A DNA stretch of 64,000 nucleotides from Brachycybe producta (taxonomy: Eukaryota > Arthropoda > Diplopoda > Playtdesmida > Andrognathidae), in contig JAUPFP010000102.1 of NCBI GenBank assembly GCA_036925085.1, positions 1 through 64,000 of the forward strand, given 5' to 3'. The translations under genes were made by a program, and so were the position numbers. Each line of letters opens with the position of its first letter. The stretch's first letter is position 1. Positions 35,926-48,400 of this stretch are shown here, piece by piece. A model generated the notes under the pieces. It had not been told where the DNA came from and made no database searches. It saw nothing but the letters and a program-made list of their open reading frames with translations.

Positions 35926-37253
35926 CTGTAAAAAGAACGACAAAATCACTGTCAGTTATATGCTCATAGATTACATTCAATGCCTCATTGTGTCGTCATT
36001 CTCCCCCCACTTTTATTTTTTTGCATATCTACGATACCGAGAGAATGGCAGCTGCAGCCTTCTTCTTGTAATATCATAGAAATTGAATTACACTCCAATT
36101 GGGTTGTTATACAACTCTCTCTCTCTCTCTCTCTTTCCGTGTGTTCGTGTATGTTATGGCAATAAACACAATTGACGGGTTGACACACAGACCTAACCTA
36201 ATCTTGCTAACTGAATTTTAGCACAAAATAAACAAAACTACTACGAAATACCCATCACATTAGGAAGATGCTTGGATTCTGATTCGATTAATCGGAGAAT
36301 CGATTTTTATTTAAGGTTCCGATTAATCGTATAAATTGAATCAATTCAAGGCTTCCAATAAATCGAATAAATCAATTCAAAGCTTTCAATTAATTGAAAG
36401 AATCGACTCAAAACATTACAAAATTCTTTCGATTTTTTTAATTCAAACATAATTTCTTTTCTTTCTAATTTTCGCCGATCACATAACGAGATGCTTGATT
36501 TTGATTAAATTAATAAAGGAATCAATTTTTTTTTGGTTCCAATTAATGACATAAATGAAATCGATTCGACATTTACGATTAATCGAATGAATACATTCAA
36601 AACCCTACAACATTCTTTTCATTATTTTTCTACCAAATTCGCTGCAGATTCTGCTAAAAAAAATTTAAAAAATGAAGTTGCCCAATGTCAACATGACGTC
36701 ACTGAGGAACTCGACGAATTTTGACAATTTTTTTGTTAAATCCCTGCGACATCTCGCCACCTTAACTAAACGCAACGGAAAAATCAATGGGAAAATCGTA
36801 AAATGACCTCTTATAAATGCCATATCAATCTAATTAGAAGTCAATACAAAATAACAGAAAATAGTGATTTAATTAAAAAAGCAAATGATTTAATTAATAA
36901 AATCGAACTGAATCGTATTGGAATTGAGAAATTTATCCAATTTGTAATCGAAAATCAGTGACATTTGGCCATCCCCTCAACACACTGGCCAAATTTCACT
37001 TGCACAATGTCGTTTGCAAAACCGTTTTCAGTGAATCGCGTTTGCAAGAAACCAGCTAAACAAGCAGTGTGAATCTTGCTGAAAATATAGCCAGTGTGAT
37101 TACGGCTATAATTACTGAAAAATTGTAACCACAGTCTTTGGACATTTCTTATCGAACTCCTACAAACAGCAAAGACAACAACTTCCAAATACCTAACTCT
37201 TGTCCAAAAAAAAGTGAAAGAGGTTAAAAGCTGGGTGATTGTTTGTCCCCTTG

Positions 37254-37312
<59 letters not shown>

Positions 37313-39286
37313 CTTATTACTGCATATTATGTTGAGGATTAAAGATATTTTTCCCCTCAAATTTTTAATCCAGATTACGCATATTATCATTGTACAGGGT
37401 GCGCACAGAAAGAGAAAGAATGAAAAGATGACTGTGGGTCCCAACAACAAACACTTGTCATCTTCATCATCAATAGGATCAAAAGAAAAATAACTCACTT
37501 CATATTTTAGTTGAGCGGACAACTTCACATATATATTTATATATAAGGAAAAAAGAGAGGGTGAATTTTTATTAAAAAGGGATGGGACAAGGTGTCTCAA
37601 GTATGTTGAGAAAAACCCCTTGAAAATTGTTGAGAGAACTAGAGAAGTTCGGAAAAAGAAAAAAAGTTTTTTAAAAAAGCATTTTGACCACCACTCACTT
37701 CAATCACCTTTCTTTCTCTCTATTTGTACTTATTCACTCCCTTTCTTTCTCTCTCTCGGTCTATTCGTATTTATCATTCTCTCTTTCTCTCCCTCAAACT
37801 CATCGTTTTTGGCTTATAGAAGAAAAATATTCGTAAAGCTCATTCTATCTCCTTCTCGCTCTCTATTCGTACTTTTCATTTTATCTTTATTCATACTTAT
37901 AATTCTCTCTCTCTATTCGTACTTTTCATACTCTATTCGTAATATTCATTTTCTCTATTCGTAATTTTCATTCTCTCTATTCGTACTTTTCATTTCTCTC
38001 TATTTGTACACCTCATTCCCTCTGTCTCTCTGTCGTACTTTCTCTCTCTCTCTCTCTCTCTCTTGCAGTCTTCTTTTTTGGCTTAACTTTTAATATGGAA
38101 AAATAAATAAAGCTCAGCGAGCGAGAGAGAGAGAGAGAGGGAGAGGTATGAGTTCTCATTGTATGGGTTGGTATCCACAACATTCTTTTTCTCTGTGTGT
38201 GTTTTCTCTCTCTCTCCACCCCTCAAATGCAAATATTGTCGATTAGAAAATGAAACGTTGCAATGTAAAGAATGTGCTCAAACGATACGGCCACTAATCG
38301 TCTGAAATTAAAACCATTTTTGTTCCTGAAAGGAGGTTCGTAAATGAACTAATACTACTAGTACTAGCTCTCTTTGTATATAAGCTGCAAAAACACACAC
38401 ACAAGTGGAGAAGAATGAGACAAATCGATCGATATTAATATATATATTTGCCCATAATGCTGCTGTTGTTGATAGTGATGTTGTTGGCTTTGATGTTGAC
38501 GGTTGTATGAATCGCCTCCACCTCCTCCACCACCACCACCGCCGCCGCCGCCGCCACCACCACCTGTAAAATGAAATATAGAAAGAAATTATCAATAAAA
38601 TGAAACAACAAGAAAAGCATTTTTATAATTCTTCTCCTTGTACCACACCGAACTAGAAATTTTAAATGCAAAACAAAATAACAATTTACTAAATTTTAAA
38701 ATACCGAATTTATTGTGAGCAATTTGCAACATTCTCTAAAATTAAAATCTCTTTAAGGTGATTTTAAAGTGTCAACTCAACTCAAACTCTTAATTATCCT
38801 GGTCTTTCAGGTGAAAAATGAAGTCGAAACTTGAATGTGTTTTAGAAACTAGAAGAGTAGGCTCCTAATAATAATCAAGAATTTAAAAAATAAACTGTCC
38901 ATAAACCCATCCTTAAGTGATTCTTGTACTCATCTAGTTTTTTATTATAAAACACTTTTTAACACCCTGTATAAAAACACAGCAAAGTTTCAATCCGATA
39001 TATTTTTTTTTTTTTGACAATTTTTTTCTTCTTCAGTGTTTTGTTGCCTTGGCAATGGGAATGACAACGAAGACTTGGACTCAAAAGAGAAACGCATGCT
39101 GCACACAAGATAAAACAACCCCAGGTATCCATGGGCAACCAAATTGCAATTGCCACATCCACCAACTTCCCCCCCTTCATCACCTGCACCTTTAAACCTG
39201 AATCCCCTGAAATTTTCCCTTAATTTTTTTTCCCTCCCATCCATCCATGTCTCTCTCATTAGTGGAGTGGCACAGGGTTTTCACTT

Positions 39287-39321
<35 letters not shown>

Positions 39322-39436
39322 AAAGAGTGCAAATACAAATAACTGCGAATGGGCGCTCGACCTTTGTCAATAAATAATATATATCTCCATGCAACATCTT
39401 TCTCTGTTTTTTCTGCTAATATATATACACGTGTGC

Positions 39437-39493
<57 letters not shown>

Positions 39494-42400
39494 ACGTGGC
39501 AATGTGTATGTTAGAGACTTTTACTAATTAGTGAAAGAGGCAAAACGTGAAGAAGACACCAAAATAAGATATATTGGATCTCATTAAAAGTTGTCATTCC
39601 TACAGATTGCTTCCAAGTACCCACTTTAGAGTGAAAAAAAAGGGAGGAAGGCGGAGGAGGCAGGCTTCTTCCACTTCCTTCCTTATACCTTTGTACACAC
39701 ATTGAGTTAAACGAATTCAAATTAAATGTGTTTAGGTGAATTATATGGAATCCAGTTAAGGACACATCAACCAAATAAAACTTGACTTTATTATTAATAT
39801 TTTAAATTGAAAAATACTAAATCAATATTTTAATGTCAATAGTTTATTATAAATTATATTTAAAAGTATATTAACTCAATATTTTCAGATTAATTAACTG
39901 AATAAATTGAATTCGACATATTGTTTGTTTGTCCTTCACAGGGCTCTGTAGAACACGTTTATTATTTAAATGCATTTAAATTATCAGGTGTGTGTACTAG
40001 GTATTAGGTTTGTTCTCGTGTTTTCTAGCATTTAAAGAACATACATTATGGGGCTTATCTTGTCTATATTATCACATTGCTACCATATTACCAATAAAAT
40101 AATCATAGTAATTAGTGGCGGTCTCATGTATATTTCTTTTATAAATGCAGTAAAGAAACAACTGAAACAAGGAATTCAAGGAACCCAATCAATAGACCTC
40201 CATTGCTTTAATATACGCTTTCATATATCAAACAACCAATTTTATTTCATTGTTACATGCGTATGCACATGGTACACGCATGCGCGCAATGTGTACGCAC
40301 ATGTACACGCGTGAACGCATGTGTACGGCGTACTCGCACGGCATATACGGCGCATCTGAAAAGCGTAACTTTTAAAACGTGCAGTGCACACTGGAATTGA
40401 AGACATCCCTGCATTTCAGACTTTTCTGGGAATACAACAGTTCCTATTCCCGCTCATCTGGTTCACTTGCAATAAATTTTCAAAGTTTTATAAATATTCC
40501 AAGAGTCCATGAATATTTTCAAAAAATGGCAAAAAATGAGTCTTCTAGATTGCTCTGAAAAGCACAGAAATGAACTCAGTAGGGCCCAACAGACTTCCAA
40601 GGACCAGAAAAACCCATAAATTCAAAAAGTACTAAAGTCACTAAAGCACTATCAATTTTTTCTTAAAGCGGTTTAATGAACAAGCTAATTTTCGAACTTT
40701 TGATTATTCTTTTGTCTTTCCGAAGAAAAACACAAAATGGAAAAGAAACTAGAAAGTGTTTTAGAAACTAGAGGTGTAACTCAATCACTGAAGAATATTT
40801 TCATGATGATATCTTTCAAAATAAACTTTTTTTTATGTATATAAACAAAAATGCTTAAAGTTGGGTCAATTATAAACTTACATAAAAAGCTGCTTTTAAC
40901 CTTTCTATTTTCTCTTCATTTTGCAACTTAAAAAAGACAGAATAATCAAGAATTCGAGAATTGTTTTACACTTTAAAAATGTCTTAATTAACTGTTGTAA
41001 CAATTATAATTTTAGATTTAAATCAAACAATTTCCGTTAATAAAAATCAAATTTCCAAACTGAAATGACAAAATTATATGACAAAGTTTTGACTCCCACG
41101 CTATTTGAATATTAAGTGTCACGACAATAGTGGTACTTGAGATATCTTGGAGACCCTGGGTTTGGCCCATTGAATAAGTCACAACACAAACACACAATGA
41201 TATTTATTCTTGATATATTGTCGTATTTGTCACTTTTAATACATAACCTATATATGATGATGATGATGATGATGTACACGTAGTATGTGGCTTGTATATA
41301 CTTGGGACCTATTGGAGCAAAAGTAATTCGCATATATGTCCGCTCCATTGAACCTCTTTCTAGTCTCATATTCTTCTCCTCCTCCTCACAATTACTTTTT
41401 CCCCGATATATAACATCATAAATATCTAGCAATTTCTTCTTCCCCTTTACACTTTTCATGAGAATTTCTCACACCACATCAACAACATTTATATTAAATA
41501 TGTGTGTGTATTAATAATACATTTTATAAGGTTCATATATTTTGTGTCTCTTTTTGATTTTTCTCATTCAGGAGTGCAAAAAAAAAAAAAATTCGCAGAA
41601 AATCTCCACAAGTCTAATATTCAACAACATGTAGAATGTGTGTATTTTTGTGCATATACAGTAAATTAGGTGTTATGAACTAAAAAAAAGGGTTTTGTTG
41701 TGTCTTGATCTTGCTTTAGGGCTTGAACATACACACACACAGACGATTTTTGAAAGACTTTAAGACGACAAAGTGAAGTCGAAGGTGGCAAGGTGTGTAT
41801 CGCAATGTATTTTAGATAGAAAACCAGAAAAGTTGCAGTGCCTTTCCATAGAAAATACATTGCGACGACAGCCAAGCGATTTTCGACTTCATTTTGTCAC
41901 CCAAAAAAAAAGTCATTCAAAAGTTGCCTGTATGCCAAGGGTCTTAAGCCGATGATGCTACACGTAGCAACAATTCAGCAATTTAAGAGCAACATAGCAG
42001 TGTTGCTCTATTGTTTCATGAACGTTAAAACATCTGTCATAAGAGCAACAAACCCGAATTGTTGCTCACAGATTGAAAGCAACAGAATTTTCAAATAGAA
42101 CTTGGTTCTATTTTCGAGCAACCATTTCAGCCAACAGCCAATAAAAACGGCTTAAATAATCACATGACTATTTCAGATTTTCATCTGATGAAGAAGAGAA
42201 AGACAAAGCAAAATGTCGACAGTCTTTGGCTCACAACCTCTTTGTTTCATTGGTTGTTGCTTTCATCTAAGTTTCATGAACGTTGCAACATGTATCATAG
42301 GTGTTGCTTGCAACAAATGGGAAACTACTGTTGCTACAACTAGTGTTGTTGCTTGACTGTTGCTACGTGTAGCATCAGCTTTAGAAGCAACTTTAAGAAA

Positions 42401-45400
42401 GAGTGTTAGGCCGGGCACAAATTAGGGAACCGAACGAGCGAGCAACCAGCAACCGAATTATGATCACGCGACAAGAAAGTAGTTGCTGGCACACAATGGT
42501 TGCTTGTTCCCTCTGCTCACTATACTGAGCAGAGGCAACATCCACCTGCTACTGTTGCAAGCTAGCATTTTGGTGCCTGCAACTGCAGTGGTGGCGCTAG
42601 TGTAGCATCACCAGCAACAGTCTCTGGGGACTGTTGCTGGTTACAAGCTCATTTTGTTGCCTAATTTGCTACGGGCCTTAGAAACTAGAAGAGTATGCCA
42701 AAAGCATTTTCACCTGCAGTTTCAACATGAACATTTTTTTTTCATATTTTGAAAAAAAAGAAGCCAAATTTAGCAGATTTAAAAGAAAAAATATTAAATT
42801 ATTGTAATTTTGAAAGATGTCAACATGAAGATACCATATAACATGCAAGCATGTTCATTTACTCTTCTAGTTTTTAAAACACCTTCACCCCCCTAACCCA
42901 ACCCCTCCCTAACATTATTTCAGGTGAAGGAAAGAATTGTCCTGTTATTTCCAAAATTCCTTCACAGCTTCATTGGAGAAATTTTGTCCTAAACATTATA
43001 GGGATATTAAAAATGTTGTTCTTTTGTATCAATTTTCTAGTCTTGTGACTCAATTTTTCAAATAAATATTTTCTTCGTATATAAAATAGACCTAATCTTA
43101 AAATCCATTGAAAATGGTTTCCCTTTTCTTTTCTTAAAGAAACATCCCCAAAACACGTGAGTCTCTCTTTTATTCTAATAAAAAAAAGCACTGTGTTTAG
43201 GGGGCTATTTAACTTCCTACACACTCTTTATAGAATTTAATGTGTTTTATTAAATCCTAGAAGAAATACACATATTATTCTTGTCTTGTATTTAAATCTC
43301 TCTGTATTTAAGCTGTTCACTAATGCGCACACCATATATTTATAGAAAGGAACTTGTTTTATATGTGTTTTTGAACAAATCGTTTGTCCAAATGTTAACA
43401 CCTTCATGAATGAAAATGACTGAAACACCTTTTATTATAATCTCTCTCTCTCTCTCTCTCCTTCTATTGGTGTTAAAATGTTAAAATACTTTTTCTTTTT
43501 TGCTTCAAAGATTGACATCCTCTCTTTCTCTCTCTCTCTCTCTCCCCACCTCCCAAATTTCATCTTTCTCTCTCTCTTTTTCACCTTAAAAGAGTATAGA
43601 TTCAACTCAAGATTAAGTTTAACCACGTGTTTTCTGTAGATTTGACTGATCTTTAATTGCTGAAAAATTTAAGAATAATTGTTTCAGAAAAGGTTGTGAT
43701 AGAAACTACAATAGGAGTATTGTATCTACAGTAGGACATCGATTATCGGAAATAATGAAGGACATGTATAGTTCTGATAATCAAAATAAGTTCATATAAT
43801 TGAACTGTCAAAAAAAAAAAGTGGAGAAAATTCAGAAAAAATACAGATTGCAAAGAATTTTTTTTTATTTCCATAAATAGTATTTCCCATAAGAATAAAC
43901 AATAAAAAAATATTGGTTTTGATAACCGACGTTCCGATAATTGACGGTCTACTGTACTTTAAAAAAAAATACTTCCATAATTATATCCTTTTTTACCGTT
44001 TATTTAAATAAACTTATTTAAAAAAAAAAAACAACTTGCGCATTATTTCCATTATTTAGTAACCAACCATCTAGCCTCTAATCAGGCTTTTTGATTAGAA
44101 AAAGGTATAATTGCAGTTGTCCTAATGATGATTACTATACAAACTGAGAAACATTTGCATAATATTTTTTTGGCATAAAAATCCGAGCCCTAATCATCAG
44201 TACTGACTGCATCGTATACTGTTTTAGTTTCTTAAGACATTTTTTGAATTTATATTATTACTGTTGGTTTTTTTTTGTGAAATCCTCAAACATGTACTAT
44301 CCAAGTATCAATAAATAGTATCAACTAAACTGGACAATAGGAAACTATCCTAAGTTTCTATTCCTCACCCCCTCTTATGCTTTTTGTTTGTGTGTGTTTG
44401 TATGTCTGTATGTCTGTATATTTGTGTTGTGAATTGCATGGACATTGACTAAACACTGCTGGACAACAAACAGTCAGAGATCCAATGTCCTTTGATGACT
44501 TACTTGTTGTCACTGTGTAACAACCATCAACAAGAAGACAGTTGTATCGATAATCAAACGTCTATTATGGTGGTTGGTGGTGGTGGCTGCATGGATATTC
44601 AATACCACTGTTTCCGCCTTTTAGACCACTAAAAATTTATCCCCTCTCACTCACTCCTCTATATAAAATGGGGTTTTAGTGTGTATGTGTGTGTGTGTAT
44701 ATGTGTGACCTTTCATTATTAACCTCACTATTCATCACTGTCATCATCATCATCCATGGAGGTCTAAAACCTGTCCTAAATCAAACAACGTTTTAAGTTG
44801 CCACCATCACTATCAATGCCTCACCTCTCACTCCCTGTATTAAATCATAAATGTATACCTAATTCACCTCCTCCTCCCCTCCTACTCTTCTTCTTCAATC
44901 AAACATCACTCACATACAACACACATACAGATAGATACCTATTTACTTTGAAATATGCAACGCCTCCCTTTTTCTTATTCTTGTTTTACTTCTTGTGTAC
45001 CTTTTTTTTTGTTGCTAGAAATTTGATCTGTCCTGTTTTTTTCTTTCTCTCTCTCTCTCCTACTCTGATTGTAAAAGATGGATTCACACTACTCAACAAA
45101 TTGTAGTAACAACCCTCTCTGCACAATCTTTAAAATATGTAGCCCAATATTCATCCAACAAGACAATGGAACTCTCTTGCAGAGGATTTTATGCATGAAA
45201 ATAAACTTGCATTAAGAGCCTCGTCTTCATTTTCTAACAATGCAATTATTTCAGCTGAACCAGAACACATTGCAATTGTTATTGGGTTTATATATCATTG
45301 GATTTTGACAATGCATTTTCGCATGCTGCAATTGAACTAAGTGTCCCTCTTGTCACAGTGCTTACATTAACTACGGTTAAATTTATGAACAATGAAGTTA

Positions 45401-48400
45401 ACTCAGCTGCATTAACACAAATATGGTTAACCACATTATTGAATGGTTAAATACATCACTTCCTGGGGGTTTAAACAAATTTAGCCTACAATCAACATGG
45501 CGGATAGTTGAGAGTATTTAAATTTTTGACTGACTGACAGGACTTGTTTAACCAGGAAGTGACACAAACTCATTTAACCACAGTTAAGTAAATTTTAAAA
45601 ATAGAAACTCATACAACAGTACCAGTTGGAACTTGTTTGCAGTTAACTATAATCTTGGTTATGTAACTGCAGTAAATTTTAAGTGGAACTGAGGTATAAC
45701 CGGTTGGGATTTTTTATAACCGTGCAGAGATCTCTGGCTGACAAGTCTTGTTGTGTAATTTTGCAGTACACTTTCTAACAATTTGTTGAGTAGTGTGACA
45801 CTTTCAGCTTCAGACAAGACAATTTAAACTAGGGGGAAGTGGTTATACAATATAGGCCTATACTGTATAATATGAACTCTCTGATGTTGAACAATCTCTC
45901 TCTCTCTCTCTAGCAAAAAAAAAAAGTATTGAGCAAATAGCAGGAAAAAAAAATAGAAAGAATGAGAAAGAAGTGCAAGTAAACAGCACTGAGAATGCAA
46001 TAGAAATTTCTAAAGAAAATGTTTGCATTCAAGGAGTTCGCTTTACCAAAACAATATATAAGCCAATACACATACATACACAACTTTACCCACCCACAAC
46101 ATACAGACATTATCTTTCACCATTGTGTGTGTGTGTGTGTCTGTTGTGACTGTCTTAATCGAGATATGATGATGTTATATGTACTATAGTGTGTATGTAT
46201 GTGCACGTGCACATTTTCGACCTAGTAGTGTGCAAATAGCCAAATTACATCCATGCACAGCAAGTCCTCTTTATTTGTAAATGTGTGTGTCTGTCTGTCT
46301 GTCTGTCAGTTATATACAAAACTATATGTACATAGAAAAAACCCTGATGTAGGTCTCTCTCTATATATATATGAAAACCGTGACAGAGCAAAATATAAAA
46401 AAAAAATTGCAGCAAAATTTTCTTTGCAATGGCTCTTTGCTTTTAAACAAAACAAAAATGAAAATTCACTCATTTTTATACATACAATTTTTAGATAATT
46501 CAAGTTTGTATGCCTTGCTTGCATGGGTTAAGCTTTTATATGTATGTACTTTATGTACATTTCAATGTAAATCTTATGTGTGTGTGTTTTTGTTCAACCA
46601 TGCATCTATCTATCTATTATCATGAATGATGCTTTTATCATTATTATTATTATGTGCACACACAAAAAAGGCACAAAGATAAACACACATAAGAACTTTG
46701 TGAAGTTCAAAATTCATGCATTTATTAAAAAAAAATAGGACGTTACTGTTTTATATGTGTGCTTTTGCAAAAAAAAAAAATATAAATTTATTTTACCTGG
46801 TGGTGCAGGTAAAACGCTCAATATTTGAAAATTAATAATCTAATAATGAAAACTACACCGTTTGACAAACTTCAATTTGAGTGTTTAGAAATTAAATTCA
46901 AATAAACCCTCGAACTTTGGTTATTTTGTCTTTCAGCCGGTCTGTCAGGAGTAAAAAAAAAATTTAGGGATGGGCGCCTTTCGAAAATCCTAACCTTTAA
47001 TAAAACTTGTTAAAAACTTTGTTAAAATTAGTTTTAACTCCATTGACATCCAATAGAAGCATTCACTAACAAAAAAAAACCGGCGATTGTTGCAATTTCG
47101 TTGGTCTGACCCGGATCACCAATATCATCACCTTGTGGCCTTACCCTGAGTGAAGCCACACTTGTTTTTTTTATTATTAATAATTTAATATAATTTCATT
47201 TATTTGTATTTTCTTAATGAATAATATAGGATTCTTATATGAAGGATTCGAGAGATTCGAGAACCTTTTAGGATTCGAATTCGAGAAAATTTAGGATTCG
47301 TCCCCCACCTCCAAAAACAAAAAAATTAAGAGAAACATAAAAGGTGTTTTTAAAAGCTAGAAGGGTAGCAGCAGCTCACAATCAAGTTAATATTTCCCCG
47401 TTGATATATTTTAATGTTATTAAAAGTGAGTACAATCCCTATATAACAATAAATTTAGTCTATACAAAACGTTTATTTTGAAATATTGTATTTTATCACG
47501 ATCAAAAATAGTAATTATGAAACAGTTCTAGTTTCTAAAACAAGTTCAATTTCTCATTATAGTGTTTGTTGCTCCTAAAATGCAGAATATACATTTCGAA
47601 AAATCCAGCTATTCATAAATCATCTTAACAGAAATTTAATTTTGAAATTTGAAATGTCATTAACTTTTTAAGTTAAAATTAATAATTGATAAGAAATATT
47701 TCACACAAAAAAGGTACTGACATTGGTTACCAAAATTGAAAATGTCATTGATTTTTTTTTACATTATTAAATCAGATTTGCCAAGTTTAAAACTTTCTAA
47801 GATTAACTAGTCTAAATGAGTTAAAGTCTTTAAAATAAGTGAGAAAAGGGATGGAGTTGTTATTTTTTTTATCAGGAAAAGTTGTTTAAAAAAAGTGTTA
47901 AAACGGTGGCGCTGATCAAGCGCCAAATTGAATAAGCGCCAAATTGAACAAGCGCCAAACTGAATAAACGCCAGATGGAACAAATGCCAAACTTAATAAG
48001 CGCCAAATTGAACAAACGCCAAACTGAACAAGCGCCAAACTGAATAACCGCCAAAATGTGATAAACACATTGTTAGGATTGGTTAGGTTAGGTTAGGATG
48101 TTCTGTTTGTAAATCTGCACAGTCTGACATCTATAAAGCTCACAATATTTGGACCATCAGAATTTACAAAAAACCTGAATAACCCCCAAACTGAATAAAC
48201 GCCAAATGGAACAAACGCCAAACTGAATAAGCGCCAAATGGAACAAACGCCAAACTGAATAAGCGCCAAATCGAAGAAACGCCAAACTGAATAAAAGCCA
48301 AAAATTTGGCGGTTATTCAGTTTGGTGTTTGTTCCATTTGGCGCTTATTCAGTTTGGCGTTTGTTCAATTTGGCGCTTATTCAGTCGCCCCGTTAAAACC

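Noticed and set aside
38308-38671. Trp/Arg- and Val/Ala-rich minus-strand frames
   Set aside because: Alternative frames of the XRN2 poly-Gly exon; only the Gly/Gln frame fits the splice phases.
47872-48054. 60-codon frame with repeated [10 protein letters not shown]-like units
   Set aside because: Translation of the H1 hairpin's tandem units; the element's duplication and inverted arms show it is a transposon arm.
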